Notes: generated by a model from the letters alone, not told the origin. DNA of 64,000 nucleotides from Pseudomonas massiliensis (GCF_000826105.1 NZ_CCYK01000007.1:2262656-2326655), one strand, 5' to 3'; positions 15,176 to 24,770 are shown, counted from the first letter of the stretch. Made by a program: numbers and translations.

Positions 15176-16497
15176 GATTTCCTCCGCTGCAAGGGGCTGG
15201 CCCGGTCCAGTTCCGCCAAGTGCTTGAGTTTTTCGCCGATCTTCAGTTCCAGACCACGCGGCACGGGCTGATAATAATGCCGTGGTGCCATACCTTCGGG
15301 GAAGTAGTCTTCACCCGCGGCATAAGCGTCCGGCTCGTCATGCGCATAGCGGTATTCGTCGCCATAGCCCAGGTTCTTCATCAGCCTGGTAGGCGCGTTG
15401 CGCAAGTGAAGCGGCACTTCCAGTGAGCCCAGGCCAGCGGCATCGGCCTTGGCGGCCTTGAACGCGGTGTAGACAGCGTTGCTCTTGGGCGCGCACGCCA
15501 GATAGACGAGGGCCTGGGCCACCGCCAATTCACCCTCCGGGCTGCCGAGCCGTTCCTGTACATCCCAGGCGGAAAGGCAAAGCGCCAGGGCGCGAGGGTC
15601 CGCGTTGCCTATGTCTTCGCTGGCCATGCGTACCACGCGCCGTGCAATGTAAAGCGGGTCGCAACCGCCGTCGAGCATCCGCGCATACCAATAGAGCGCG
15701 CCGTCTGGGTTGGAGCCGCGCACGGATTTGTGCAAGGCGGAGATCTGATCGTAGAAAGCCTCCCCGCCCTTGTCGAATCGGCGGAGGGTGTCGCCGAGCA
15801 GGCTTTGCAGCAGTTCTACGGTGATTGCCTGGCCGTCTTCGACCAGGTCGGATGCATTTTCCAGCAGGTTCAACAAGCGACGGCCGTCACCGTCGGCGGC
15901 CGCCATGAGCATGGCGAAAGCGCCCTCCTCCAGACTCAGCCGACGCTCCCCCAGGCCACGGGGTTCATTCAGGGCACGCTGCACCAGCTGGCGCATGGCG
16001 GCTTCGTCGAGACTCTTGAGCACATACACCCGGGCCCGGGACAGCAAAGCATTGTTGAGTTCAAAGGAGGGGTTTTCGGTGGTAGCGCCCACGAAGATCA
16101 GGGTGCCGTCTTCGACGAAAGGCAGGAAGGCATCCTGCTGAGACTTGTTGAATCGGTGAACCTCATCCACGAACAGCAGGGTGCGTCGACCGTATTGCGC
16201 GGCCTGCTGACGGGCGACCTCCACCGCCTGGCGGATCTCCTTCACCCCGGCCAGCACCGCGGAGACGGTGACGAAATGGGCATCGGAAACCTTGGCCAAC
16301 AGCTGGGCCAGGGTGGTCTTGCCCACCCCGGGCGGCCCCCAGAAGATCATTGAATGCAGCGCGCCCTGTTCCAGCGCCTCGCGTAGGGGCTTGCCGCGGG
16401 CAAGGAGGTGATCCTGGCCCACGTATTCATCAAGCGTACTGGCGCGCAGCCTCGCCGCCAGGGGCTGGGCGGGTGGGGCGGAACTGAACAGGTCCAT
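15172..16497 (-). CDS. rarA: Replication-associated recombination AAA ATPase RarA
   Basis: The 441 aa clamp-loader-like ATPase acts at stalled replication forks. It has Walker A GPPGVGKTT, Walker B LLFVDEVHRF, sensor ATTENPSFELN and the C-terminal MgsA tetramerisation region with GCDPLYIARR and EDIGNADPRAL. The start MDLFSSAPPAQPLAARLR is the usual Pseudomonas N terminus, a motif for contact with SSB. A 48-base tandem duplication derived from the lolA end lies just upstream of its start codon and may alter its ribosome site spacing. Confidence 0.95.
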   Translation of the reverse strand: MDLFSSAPPAQPLAARLRASTLDEYVGQDHLLARGKPLREALEQGALHSMIFWGPPGVGKTTLAQLLAKVSDAHFVTVSAVLAGVKEIRQAVEVARQQAAQYGRRTLLFVDEVHRFNKSQQDAFLPFVEDGTLIFVGATTENPSFELNNALLSRARVYVLKSLDEAAMRQLVQRALNEPRGLGERRLSLEEGAFAMLMAAADGDGRRLLNLLENASDLVEDGQAITVELLQSLLGDTLRRFDKGGEAFYDQISALHKSVRGSNPDGALYWYARMLDGGCDPLYIARRVVRMASEDIGNADPRALALCLSAWDVQERLGSPEGELAVAQALVYLACAPKSNAVYTAFKAAKADAAGLGSLEVPLHLRNAPTRLMKNLGYGDEYRYAHDEPDAYAAGEDYFPEGMAPRHYYQPVPRGLELKIGEKLKHLAELDRASPLQRRKS

Positions 16498-16498
16498 C

Positions 16499-16593
16499 AG
16501 GACGGCGAGGCCTTATTCCTGGATGACGTCGGCGCCCTTGGGGATCAGGACGGCGAGGCCTTATTCCTGGATGACGTCGGCGCCCTTGGGGAT
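16499..16593. repeat. 48-bp tandem duplication spanning the lolA stop codon
   Basis: The unit beginning AGGACGGCGAGGCC occurs at 16499-16546 and again at 16547-16593, identical over 47 bases. On the minus strand each copy encodes IPKGADVIQE plus TAA and part of the lolA-rarA spacer. The first (right-hand) copy is used by lolA; the second lies beyond its stop and is untranslated unless the stop is read through. Confidence 0.95.
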
Positions 16594-17184
16594 GGCGAAC
16601 GTAAACTTGCTGGCCGGTACCGGCTCGTTGGCCTTCACGCCCATGAACAGGATATTGGTGCGCTGGCCGACGCTGTCGATCAACTGCATGTCATTGATCA
16701 AGCCCCGCCGGAATGACAAGCGCAGGGAGTCGAAGAGCGTGTCATTGGTTTTCGGCTTGAGCACGAAGTCCATCACATCGCCTGCCTGCTTGGCGGTGAT
16801 GTCGAAGCTCTGGCTGATCTTGGACACGTCACCGGAGAGCAGCAAGGCGGGCGTCTGGGTCAGGCGCTGGTCCAGCTTCTTGATAGTCACCTGTTCCAGG
16901 TCCGGGTCCCAGAGGGATACCTTCTGGCCGTCGGACACCATCAACTGCTCCTGCGGCGCATCGGTGTGCCAATTGAAGAGCCCAGGGCGCTGCAAGGTCA
17001 TCTCGCCGCTGGTTTCCTGCAATTGAGTACCGCCTGCGTCCAGGGTGAGCTGGGAGAAGCGCCCGGTGAGGGTTTGCGACTTCTCCAGCAGCTGGGTCAG
17101 GGACTTCACCGCCTGCTCATCGGCCACCACGGAAGCGCTGGCCAAGGCCAGCGCGGACACCAACAACATGCGAATCAGGCGCAT
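16561..17184 (-). CDS. lolA: Outer-membrane lipoprotein carrier LolA
   Basis: The 207 aa periplasmic chaperone carries lipoproteins from LolCDE to LolB. A signal peptide covers about residues 1-21 (MRLIRMLLVSALALASASVVA). The mature part has the SQTLTGRFSQLTLDAGG and RPGLFNWHTDAPQEQLMVSD motifs of the half-barrel, including the LolA tryptophan and the Pro-Gly-x-Phe-x-W segment. The C-terminal 11 residues and stop are duplicated downstream. ftsK ends 49 bases upstream of it in transcription order, and rarA follows, the usual Pseudomonas arrangement. Confidence 0.95.
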   Translation of the reverse strand: MRLIRMLLVSALALASASVVADEQAVKSLTQLLEKSQTLTGRFSQLTLDAGGTQLQETSGEMTLQRPGLFNWHTDAPQEQLMVSDGQKVSLWDPDLEQVTIKKLDQRLTQTPALLLSGDVSKISQSFDITAKQAGDVMDFVLKPKTNDTLFDSLRLSFRRGLINDMQLIDSVGQRTNILFMGVKANEPVPASKFTFAIPKGADVIQE

Positions 17185-17233
17185 GATAATCCTCTAGTCA
17201 GAAAGCCAGCCGGCGGCGTCGGACGCCGGCGTT

Positions 17234-19930
17234 TTAGTCCCGCGCCGGGCCCGGCGCGATCACATCGCGGCTGCCGTTGCTGTTCATGGGAGTGACCACA
17301 CCCGCCATTTCCATGGCCTCGATCATGCGCGCCGCCCGGTTGTAGCCAATCTTCAATTTTCTCTGCACCGAGGAAATGGAGGCCCTGCGGCTCTCCAATA
17401 CGAAAGCCACGGCTTCGTCATAGAGCGCATCGCTTTCGCTGTCTTCGCCGTCGCCGCCACCGCCGCCTTCGTAGCTGCCGCCACTGCCTTCCTCTACCCC
17501 GTTGAGAATATCGTCGTTGTAGTCAGGCGAGCCACGCATCTTCCAGGCTTCCACCACGCGGTGCACTTCGTCATCGGAAACGAACGCGCCGTGAACGCGA
17601 ATCGGCAGGCTGGTACCGGGCGGCATGTACAGCATGTCACCGTGGCCTAGCAACTGCTCGGCGCCGCCCTGATCGATGATGGTCCGCGAGTCGATCTTGC
17701 TGGACACCTGGAACGCCATGCGAGTGGGAATGTTTGCCTTGATCAGGCCGGTGATCACGTCCACCGACGGGCGCTGGGTGGCCAGGATCAGGTGGATGCC
17801 GGCGGCACGGGCCTTCTGGGCGATACGGGCGATAAGCTCTTCGACCTTCTTGCCCACGATCATCATCATGTCGGCGAATTCATCGACCACAACCACGATG
17901 GTGGGCAGGGTATTGAGCAGTGGCGCTTCGTCTTCCATGCTCTCGCGCCGGTAGAGCGGGTCACCCAGCGGATGGCCCGCTTCCTGAGCCTCCTTGACCT
18001 TGCGGTTGAAGCCGGCCAGGTTGCGCACGCCCATGGCCGCCATCAGCTTGTAGCGGCGCTCCATCTCCGCCACGCTCCAGCGCAGGGCGTTGGCGGCGTC
18101 CTTCATGTCCGTCACTACCGGGCACAGCAGGTGCGGGATGCCTTCGTAGATGGACAGTTCCAGCATCTTCGGGTCGATCATGATCAACCGCGCATCCTGT
18201 GGCGTGGACTTGAACAGGATCGACAGGATCATTGCGTTCACCCCCACGGACTTGCCGGAGCCGGTGGTACCGGCGACCAGCAGGTGGGGCATCTTGGCCA
18301 GGTCGGTGATCACCGGCTTGCCGCCGATGTCGTGACCGAGGGCCAGGGCCACCGGCGATTGCGCCTCATCATACTGCGGCGTGGAAAGCACTTCGGAGAA
18401 ACGGACGATCTGGCGGTCTTCGTTGGGAATCTCGATGCCCACCGTGGTCTTGCCCGGAATCACTTCCACCACGCGAACGCTGGTGACAGCGAGCGAGCGC
18501 GCCAGGTCCTTGGCCAGATTGGAAATGCGGCTGACCTTGACCCCCGCGGCGGGCTGAATCTCATAGCGCGTAATGACAGGCCCCGGGTGGATGGAGTCTA
18601 CCGTAACCTCGACGCCGAATTCCTTGAGCTTGATTTCGAGCAGCTGGCCGACACCCGCCAGGGATTCGGGCGAATACTGGACCTGCTTCTTTTGCACCGG
18701 ATCGAGGATCGATAACGGGGGGATGGTGCCTTCCAGCGCCGCATCCACCATCGGTGGCTCCGGCTTTTCCGGAAACAGACGCCGCACGGGTTCAGCCTTC
18801 GGAGCCGGGACCGGCACAGCCGGAGCTTGCGCGGCAGGCGCGATGATAGGTGGCATCGCCGGCGCGGACACCTGGGCAACAGGGCGCACGGCCGCCAGCC
18901 GGGGCGCCTCGCTGGGCACTTCCGCGTCCAGGGCAGAGAAGCTTTCCAGCTCATCCTCGTCGTCCCACGGCATGCGCAGAGCGACCTCGGGCACCCTGGC
19001 CCGAGCGATCGCCGGCGCGCCTGCCATGGCGAATGCCGGGGTGGACACCGCGGCCGCTGGCGCCACCACCTCACCGCCGAAGACCGGTTCCTGCCGCACC
19101 GCTACCGGTTGCGTCCGGGCCTCGCTGCGTGGTTCCACACGAGTTTCCTTGCGGGGCGGCGGTGCTTCCACATGCACGGGCTCATCGTCTCGCAGGCGCG
19201 CCACCAGGCGTCTTTGCTCGCTACGCGCCGCCCACCAGCGGCTGGCCGCGCCCGTGACCAGTTCGAAGAGGTCCAGGGTGATCTTGCCCGTGGTGTCCAT
19301 GACCGCAAACCAGGAAAGATCCGTGAATACGGTGAGCCCGAACAGGAAAAGCGCGATGAACAGCAGCGTACTGCCCTGGACGTTGAGGGCGTTGCGGGCC
19401 AGGTCCCCAAGGCTTTCGCCCAGGGCGCCGCCGGCGGAGGCCGGCAGGCTGGCGGCGGAATGGAAGTGCAGATGTGCCAGCGCCGCCCCGGATAGCACCA
19501 GGAACACCAGGCCGATCAGCCGCCAGGAGAACAGCCAGCCGCTCCACTGCCATGGCTGATGGCGCTCGCGGAAGATCTGCCAGGCTTTGACGCCCAACAG
19601 CAGCGGGAATATGTAGGCAAAGTACCCCAGCACCATGAACAGGATGTCCGCGGCGTAGGCACCGGCGCGCCCAGCGGCGTTCTGGACCTGGCCGACGCTG
19701 GTGCCCGTGTGGCTCCAGCCCGGATCGCCCTGGTCGTAGCTCAGCAAGGCCATCCAGAGGTAAAGGCACAGCGCCGCCATGGCAATGAGAGCGCCCTCTT
19801 TCAAGCGGTAGTGCAGCTGTTGCCGCCAGAGAGGGACGGGGACGGGTTTAGCGGTAGACTTCTTCAAAACGCGTTCTTTCCTGCGCGGTGCGCGCGACCC
19901 AGGGACTGTATCGCGGCCGGTTCCGTTCAT
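17234..19930 (-). CDS. ftsK: DNA translocase FtsK
   Basis: The 898 aa septal DNA motor clears chromosomes and activates XerCD at dif. Four membrane spans lie between about residues 45 and 215. A Pro/Ala/Glu-rich linker covers about 240-400. The motor carries Walker A GTTGSGKSVGVN and Walker B IVVVVDEFAD. The C-terminal gamma winged helix (DALYDEAVAFVLESRRASIS..GYNRAARM) reads KOPS. A Gly/Glu/Asp stretch separates motor and gamma. The annotated ATG gives a basic N terminus; a start nearer VLKKSTAKP is possible. The gene upstream on the other strand is aat, not trxB as in P. aeruginosa. Confidence 0.95.
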   Translation of the reverse strand: MNGTGRDTVPGSRAPRRKERVLKKSTAKPVPVPLWRQQLHYRLKEGALIAMAALCLYLWMALLSYDQGDPGWSHTGTSVGQVQNAAGRAGAYAADILFMVLGYFAYIFPLLLGVKAWQIFRERHQPWQWSGWLFSWRLIGLVFLVLSGAALAHLHFHSAASLPASAGGALGESLGDLARNALNVQGSTLLFIALFLFGLTVFTDLSWFAVMDTTGKITLDLFELVTGAASRWWAARSEQRRLVARLRDDEPVHVEAPPPRKETRVEPRSEARTQPVAVRQEPVFGGEVVAPAAAVSTPAFAMAGAPAIARARVPEVALRMPWDDEDELESFSALDAEVPSEAPRLAAVRPVAQVSAPAMPPIIAPAAQAPAVPVPAPKAEPVRRLFPEKPEPPMVDAALEGTIPPLSILDPVQKKQVQYSPESLAGVGQLLEIKLKEFGVEVTVDSIHPGPVITRYEIQPAAGVKVSRISNLAKDLARSLAVTSVRVVEVIPGKTTVGIEIPNEDRQIVRFSEVLSTPQYDEAQSPVALALGHDIGGKPVITDLAKMPHLLVAGTTGSGKSVGVNAMILSILFKSTPQDARLIMIDPKMLELSIYEGIPHLLCPVVTDMKDAANALRWSVAEMERRYKLMAAMGVRNLAGFNRKVKEAQEAGHPLGDPLYRRESMEDEAPLLNTLPTIVVVVDEFADMMMIVGKKVEELIARIAQKARAAGIHLILATQRPSVDVITGLIKANIPTRMAFQVSSKIDSRTIIDQGGAEQLLGHGDMLYMPPGTSLPIRVHGAFVSDDEVHRVVEAWKMRGSPDYNDDILNGVEEGSGGSYEGGGGGDGEDSESDALYDEAVAFVLESRRASISSVQRKLKIGYNRAARMIEAMEMAGVVTPMNSNGSRDVIAPGPARD

Positions 19931-20234
19931 GGCTGACCATTGTACGGATTTACAGTACCGATGTCATAGGGTGGCGCTAGGCCAGTGTTCCGGGCGAGCA
20001 CGGGCGGGCAACTGATAAAATGATTCCGATTTGACCATGGTTTTCTTGACCTGACAAAGGGTTAAAGCCTTTATTTGCTTATCTGCGTGAAGCTTCATGG
20101 ACCGGCAGGCCGGCACGAGGGTTCCCGGCCGCTTGGCCCGCTGGCCATCGGCCGGGTATCTGCATATGGACTCGACGACAGCGACCAACGAGGGCGATAC
20201 TCTCCCCTCCCCTTTCGCTCGACCTGTCATTCCG
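19931..20234. other. Divergent intergenic region ftsK-aat without trxB
   Basis: No gene is supported here. TTGACC at 20046-20051 with TTTATT at 20070-20075 (18-base spacer) is a weak plus-strand promoter for aat. AT-rich DNA at 20020-20085 should hold the ftsK promoter too. An open frame from ATG 20166 would add 23 residues to Aat, but they do not look conserved. Confidence 0.5.
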
Positions 20235-20915
20235 ATGCTGACCTGGCTGACCCGCAACGACCTGAGCTTCCCACCCCTGGAGCGAGCCCTGCGCAACCCT
20301 AACGGTCTGCTGGCCGTTGGCGGGGACCTGACCCCGGAACGCCTGGTCGCGGCCTATAGACATGGCTGTTTTCCATGGTATGAACAAGGCCAGCCTGTAA
20401 TGTGGTGGTCTCCCGACCCCCGCATGGTAGTGGCGCCGGCCGCTGTCAGAGTATCGCGCAGCTTGCGCAAGACCCTGCGCCAGGGCCACTTTCAGATCAC
20501 ACTGGACGAGGCATTCATCCAGGTCATACAGGCCTGCGCCGCGCCTCGTGCCTATGCCCAGGGCACCTGGATCACCCTTGCCGTCGAGCAGGCCTATACC
20601 GAGCTGCATCGGCGCGGCATCGCCCACAGTGTCGAGACCTGGCGAGACGGCCAACTCGTTGGCGGGCTCTACGGTATCGCGATGGGCCGGTTGTTCTTCG
20701 GTGAATCCATGTTCAGCCGAGCAACCGATGCGTCCAAGGTCGCGTTCGCCTATCTGGCCGAGTACCTGAACAGCCATGGTTTCGTACTGATCGACTGCCA
20801 GATGCATACCCGTCATCTGGAAAGCTTCGGCGCAAGGGAAATTGCGCGTACCGAATTCGTCCAATACCTTGAGCGCTACCTGGATGCGAGCAGCACGGCT
20901 ACCTGGGGTCGCTAG
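20235..20915 (+). CDS. aat: Leucyl/phenylalanyl-tRNA--protein transferase
   Basis: The 226 aa enzyme adds Leu or Phe from charged tRNA to proteins with N-terminal Lys or Arg, making them ClpS-ClpA-ClpP substrates. Family motifs are NGLLAVGGDL, YRHGCFPWYEQGQP, WWSPDPR and HSVETWRDGQLVGGLYGIA. The start MLTWLTRNDL is chosen because known homologues begin there; a longer frame from 20166 is open, and neither start has a strong ribosome site. It is followed 57 bases later by ate, and clpA/clpS lie just beyond infA, so the whole N-end-rule route is encoded within 4.6 kb. Confidence 0.93.
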   Translation: MLTWLTRNDLSFPPLERALRNPNGLLAVGGDLTPERLVAAYRHGCFPWYEQGQPVMWWSPDPRMVVAPAAVRVSRSLRKTLRQGHFQITLDEAFIQVIQACAAPRAYAQGTWITLAVEQAYTELHRRGIAHSVETWRDGQLVGGLYGIAMGRLFFGESMFSRATDASKVAFAYLAEYLNSHGFVLIDCQMHTRHLESFGAREIARTEFVQYLERYLDASSTATWGR

Positions 20916-20972
20916 GCGAGTGACGCCACGCTGGCATACACTCACTGAGTAAGCTTCGATCGAGGGTTGATC

Positions 20973-21680
20973 ATGACCGAGTTGGCGCGCCTGAAGTTCT
21001 ATGCCACTCAACCCCATGCCTGCAGCTACCTGCCGGATGAGCAGGCCACCACGCTGTTCCTCGACCCGAGCCAGCCGATGGACCCGAGCGTTTACGCCGA
21101 CCTTTCAGAGCTGGGCTTTCGTCGCAGCGGTGACCACCTTTACCGCCCTCATTGCCAGCGCTGCAATGCCTGCGTGCCGGCCCGCATCCCGGCGGCGCGC
21201 TTCCTGCCCAGCCGACAGCAAAAGCGTATCCTCAAGCGCAACGCCGATATTCAGGTACAAGCGACCCGCCCGCGCTTCACCGAAGAATATTTCGACCTTT
21301 ACAGGCGCTATATCGAACAGCGCCACAGTGACGGCGACATGTACCCGCCCAGTCGCGACCAGTTTTCCACTTTCCTAGTGCGGGACCTGCCGTTTTCCCG
21401 TTTCTACGAGTTCCGCCTCGAGGGCCGGCTCATGGCCGTAGCGGTCACAGATCTGCTGCCCAACGGCCTGTCGGCCGTCTACACCTTCTACGAACCCGAG
21501 GAAGAGCGACGCAGCCTGGGCCGCTTTGCCATTCTGTGGCAGATCGGGGAAAGCTTACGGCTGAACCTTGGGGCTGTGTATCTTGGCTACTGGATCAAGA
21601 ACTGCAAGAAGATGAACTACAAGACCCAGTACCGCCCAATCGAACTGCTGATCAACCAGCGGTGGGTCACACTGAACTGA
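20973..21680 (+). CDS. bpt: Aspartate/glutamate leucyltransferase (Bpt/Ate)
   Basis: The 235 aa enzyme adds Leu to proteins with N-terminal Asp or Glu, the second bacterial branch of the N-end rule. N-terminal segment [18 protein letters not shown] contains the conserved cysteine and Tyr-Leu-Pro. [15 protein letters not shown] is the second cysteine cluster, and [18 protein letters not shown] the conserved C-terminal block. GAGGG before the ATG at 20973 fixes the start. It is commonly labelled ate in Pseudomonas genomes. Co-transcription with aat is likely. Confidence 0.94.
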
Positions 21681-21778
21681 GCCCTTGGCGCGTGGTCCCT
21701 TTTTCGGGCACAATATGCGCCGCTTTTGCCTGGCGCAGTTGCACCGGGCCACTTTCTGGATACCGAGGGCTTTACTGC

Positions 21779-21997
21779 ATGTCGAAAGAAGACAGCTTCG
21801 AAATGGAAGGCACTGTCGTCGACACCCTGCCCAACACCATGTTCCGCGTGGAGTTGGAAAACGGGCACGTCGTTACCGCGCATATTTCTGGAAAGATGCG
21901 CAAGAACTACATCCGAATCCTGACCGGCGACAAGGTCCGCGTCGAGCTGACCCCTTACGACCTCAGCAAGGGCCGCATCACCTACCGCGCTCGCTGA
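21779..21997 (+). CDS. infA: Translation initiation factor IF-1
   Basis: The 72 aa OB-fold protein binds the ribosomal A site during initiation. [29 protein letters not shown] and the [16 protein letters not shown]-binding block are essentially invariant across gammaproteobacteria. It has about 100 bases of its own upstream region, including a CACAATATG element that may contain the -10, and ends at a shared bidirectional terminator. Confidence 0.97.
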
Positions 21998-22011
21998 TAG
22001 CTCGAAACGAC

Positions 22012-22038
22012 AAAGCCCGGCTTCCAAGCCGGGCTTTT
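22012..22038. terminator. Bidirectional terminator between infA and clpA
   Basis: AAAGCCCGGCTT and AAGCCGGGCTTTT arms form a perfect hairpin with A and T flanks, suited to end both converging transcripts. Confidence 0.9.
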
Positions 22039-22090
22039 CGTATGCGTGTGACTGACAGGGTGCGGCGAGAGCGAACCCTCGCCGCGTGCC

Positions 22091-24361
22091 TCAGGCCATT
22101 TCGGCGGCGGTTTCGAAGTCGAACGTAAGCTCGCCATCCTTGATATCGATATGCACCACCCCGCCATGTTCCGACAGCTCGCCGAACAGGATCTCTTCAG
22201 CCAGGGGCCGCTTGATCTTGTCCTGAATGAGTCGGGCCATGGGCCGGGCACCCATTTGCGCATCGTAGCCACTTGCCGCCAGCCAGCTGCGGGCGGCATC
22301 GGTGACTTCGAGTTGCACACGCTTGTCTTCCAGTTGCGCCTGCAGTTCGGTGAGGAATTTGTCCACCACGCTCTTGATGACTTCGTGACTGAGGCGGCCG
22401 AACTGGATGATGGTATCCAACCGATTGCGGAATTCCGGCGTGAAGCTCTTCTTGATCACTTCCATGGCATCGGAGGAATGATCCTGCTGAGTGAAGCCGA
22501 TGGAGGCCCGCGCAGCGGTTTCCGCACCTGCGTTGGTGGTCATGATCAGAATCACGTTGCGGAAGTCTGCCTTGCGCCCGTTGTTGTCGGTCAGGGTGCC
22601 GTGGTCCATGACCTGCAGCAGCAGGTTGAAGACTTCCGGATGCGCCTTTTCGATTTCGTCGAGCAACAGCACGCAATGCGGCTGCTTGGTGATCGCCTCG
22701 GTGAGCAGCCCGCCCTGGTCGAACCCTACATACCCGGGAGGCGCGCCTATCAGGCGGGATACCGTATGCCGCTCCATGTACTCGGACATGTCGAAGCGTA
22801 CCAGCTCGATACCCAGCGCTTTGGCCAGCTGGCGGGCGGCCTCGGTCTTGCCTACCCCGGTCGGGCCGGCGAAGAGGAATGAACCTACAGGTTTGTCCGG
22901 CGCCTTGAGGCCGGCACGTGAGAGCTTGATCGCCGTCGACAGCGAGTCGATGGCCGCGTCTTGACCGAATACCGTCAACTTCAGGTCGCGCTCCAGGTTA
23001 CGCAGCAGTTCCTTGTCGGAGCTGTTGACGTGCTTCGGAGGAATGCGCGCGATCTTGGCGATGATGTCCTCGACCTGGGGCACCTCGATGCGCTTGACCC
23101 GAGCCTCAACCGGCTGCAGGCGCTGATAGGCGCCAGCTTCGTCGATCACGTCGATGGCCTTGTCCGGCATATGGCGGTCGTTGATGTAGCGAGACGCCAG
23201 TTCGGCCGCGGCACGCAGGGCTTCGTCACTGTACTCGATGCTGTGGTGCTGCTCGAAACGGTTCTTCAGGCCACGCAGGATGCCAATGGTGTCTTCGACC
23301 GATGGCTCGCTGACATCCACCTTCTGGAAGCGACGTGCCAGGGCACGGTCCTTCTCGAAGATACCGCGGAATTCCTGGAAGGTGGTGGACCCGATGCAGC
23401 GGATCTCGCCAGAGGACAGCAACGGCTTGAGCAGATTGGACGCGTCCATCACCCCGCCGGACGCAGCGCCCGCACCGATGATGGTGTGAATTTCGTCGAT
23501 GAAGAGAATCGCCTGGGGCCGCTTGCGCAGCTCACCGAGCAGGGCCTTGAAGCGCTTCTCGAAATCGCCCCGGTACTTGGTGCCGGCCAGCAGCGCGCCC
23601 AGGTCCAGCGAGTAGACGACACTGTTGGCGAGCAGGTCAGGCACCTGGCTGTCGACGATGCGCTTGGCCAGGCCTTCGGCGATGGCGGTCTTGCCGACGC
23701 CCGCCTCGCCCACCAGCAGTGGATTGTTCTTGCGCCGGCGCGCCAGGATCTGAGCGACGCGCTCGACTTCGTTCTCGCGCCCGACCAGCGGGTCGATACG
23801 CCCTTGACGCGCCAGCTCGTTCAGGTTGCTGGCATAGGCATCCAGGGGGTTCCCGGAGGATGAAGACTCGCCGCCCTCGTCGTCCTGCATTTCCTGCTCA
23901 CCCTCGGAGTGCTCGCCATGCCCTGGCACTTTGGAGATGCCATGGGCGATGTAGTTGACCACGTCGATGCGCGCCACGGTCTGCTGTTTGAGGAGGAAAA
24001 CAGCCTGGCTTTCCTGCTCGCTGAAGATGGCCACCAGTACGTTGGCGCCGGTGACTTCGCGCTTGCCGGAGCTCTGCACATGGAAGACGGCGCGCTGCAG
24101 CACGCGCTGGAAACCGAGCGTGGGCTGGGTCTCGCGGTCTTCGTCATGGACCGGAATCAGCGGGGTGGTGGAGTCGATGAACTCCTGGAGGTCGTGCTTG
24201 AGTTTGTCGAGGTTGGCACCGCACGCCCGTAGCACGGTAGCGGCTGCCTCGTTATCCAACAAGGCCAGCAAGAGATGCTCGACGGTCATGAATTCATGCC
24301 GTTTGGACCGAGCCTCCTTGAAGGCCAGATTGAGAGTGACTTCGAGCTCGCGGTTTAACAT
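22091..24361 (-). CDS. clpA: ATP-dependent Clp protease unfoldase ClpA
   Basis: The 756 aa AAA+ unfoldase feeds ClpP. The N-domain with two repeats that binds ClpS spans about 1-145, followed by an acidic linker (EGEQEMQDDEGGESSSSG). D1 contains Walker A GEAGVGKTAIAEG and ILFIDEIHTIIG. D2 contains GPTGVGKTEAARQ and VLLLDEIEKAH. The IGF-type ClpP-binding loop is seen as ARASIGFTQQ in D2. The length is normal. clpS lies 31 bases upstream, so the adaptor and unfoldase are co-expressed, and the two aminoacyl transferases that create their substrates are close by. Confidence 0.96.
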   Translation of the reverse strand: MLNRELEVTLNLAFKEARSKRHEFMTVEHLLLALLDNEAAATVLRACGANLDKLKHDLQEFIDSTTPLIPVHDEDRETQPTLGFQRVLQRAVFHVQSSGKREVTGANVLVAIFSEQESQAVFLLKQQTVARIDVVNYIAHGISKVPGHGEHSEGEQEMQDDEGGESSSSGNPLDAYASNLNELARQGRIDPLVGRENEVERVAQILARRRKNNPLLVGEAGVGKTAIAEGLAKRIVDSQVPDLLANSVVYSLDLGALLAGTKYRGDFEKRFKALLGELRKRPQAILFIDEIHTIIGAGAASGGVMDASNLLKPLLSSGEIRCIGSTTFQEFRGIFEKDRALARRFQKVDVSEPSVEDTIGILRGLKNRFEQHHSIEYSDEALRAAAELASRYINDRHMPDKAIDVIDEAGAYQRLQPVEARVKRIEVPQVEDIIAKIARIPPKHVNSSDKELLRNLERDLKLTVFGQDAAIDSLSTAIKLSRAGLKAPDKPVGSFLFAGPTGVGKTEAARQLAKALGIELVRFDMSEYMERHTVSRLIGAPPGYVGFDQGGLLTEAITKQPHCVLLLDEIEKAHPEVFNLLLQVMDHGTLTDNNGRKADFRNVILIMTTNAGAETAARASIGFTQQDHSSDAMEVIKKSFTPEFRNRLDTIIQFGRLSHEVIKSVVDKFLTELQAQLEDKRVQLEVTDAARSWLAASGYDAQMGARPMARLIQDKIKRPLAEEILFGELSEHGGVVHIDIKDGELTFDFETAAEMA

Positions 24362-24392
24362 AGCTTCACCTCATAACCCAAGTGGCCGGATT

Positions 24393-24770
24393 TCAACCGT
24401 CCTTCTCGATTTCACAGAGTAGCGGATGCTGGCTTTCCCTGGCGTACTGATTCACCTGCATGGCTTTGGTTTCGGCGATGTCCCGGGTGTACAGCCCACA
24501 GACCGCACGCCCTTCCGTATGCACCGCCAGCATCACCTTGGTCGCCAGCTCGCGATTCAGGTTGAAGAACAGCTCCAGCACCTCTACCACGAAATCCATC
24601 GGGGTGTAGTCATCGTTGAACAGCACCACCTTGTACATCGGCGGCGCCTGTAGCGTCGGCTTGGACTCCTGCACCGCCACGCCGGCGGAATCGTCCTCGT
24701 GAGGCGCAGGGCTGTCCGGGCCGAGCCGGCCCTGTTGGAAGGTTAGACGAATATGGTTGGTTGAATGCAT
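24393..24770 (-). CDS. clpS: ClpS, adaptor for N-end-rule substrates
   Basis: The 125 aa protein binds N-terminal Leu, Phe, Tyr and Trp and delivers them to ClpA. The core PPMYKVVLFNDDYTPMDFVV holds the Asn-Asp gate residues, and HTEGRAVCGLYTRDIAETKA the His that contacts the substrate amino group. The start at MHSTNHIRLTF is chosen by resemblance to other Pseudomonas ClpS; in-frame ATGs upstream (24785 and beyond) would add residues without support. The flexible N-terminal tail (about 1-40) is the part that engages ClpA. Confidence 0.94.
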   Translation of the reverse strand: MHSTNHIRLTFQQGRLGPDSPAPHEDDSAGVAVQESKPTLQAPPMYKVVLFNDDYTPMDFVVEVLELFFNLNRELATKVMLAVHTEGRAVCGLYTRDIAETKAMQVNQYARESQHPLLCEIEKDG

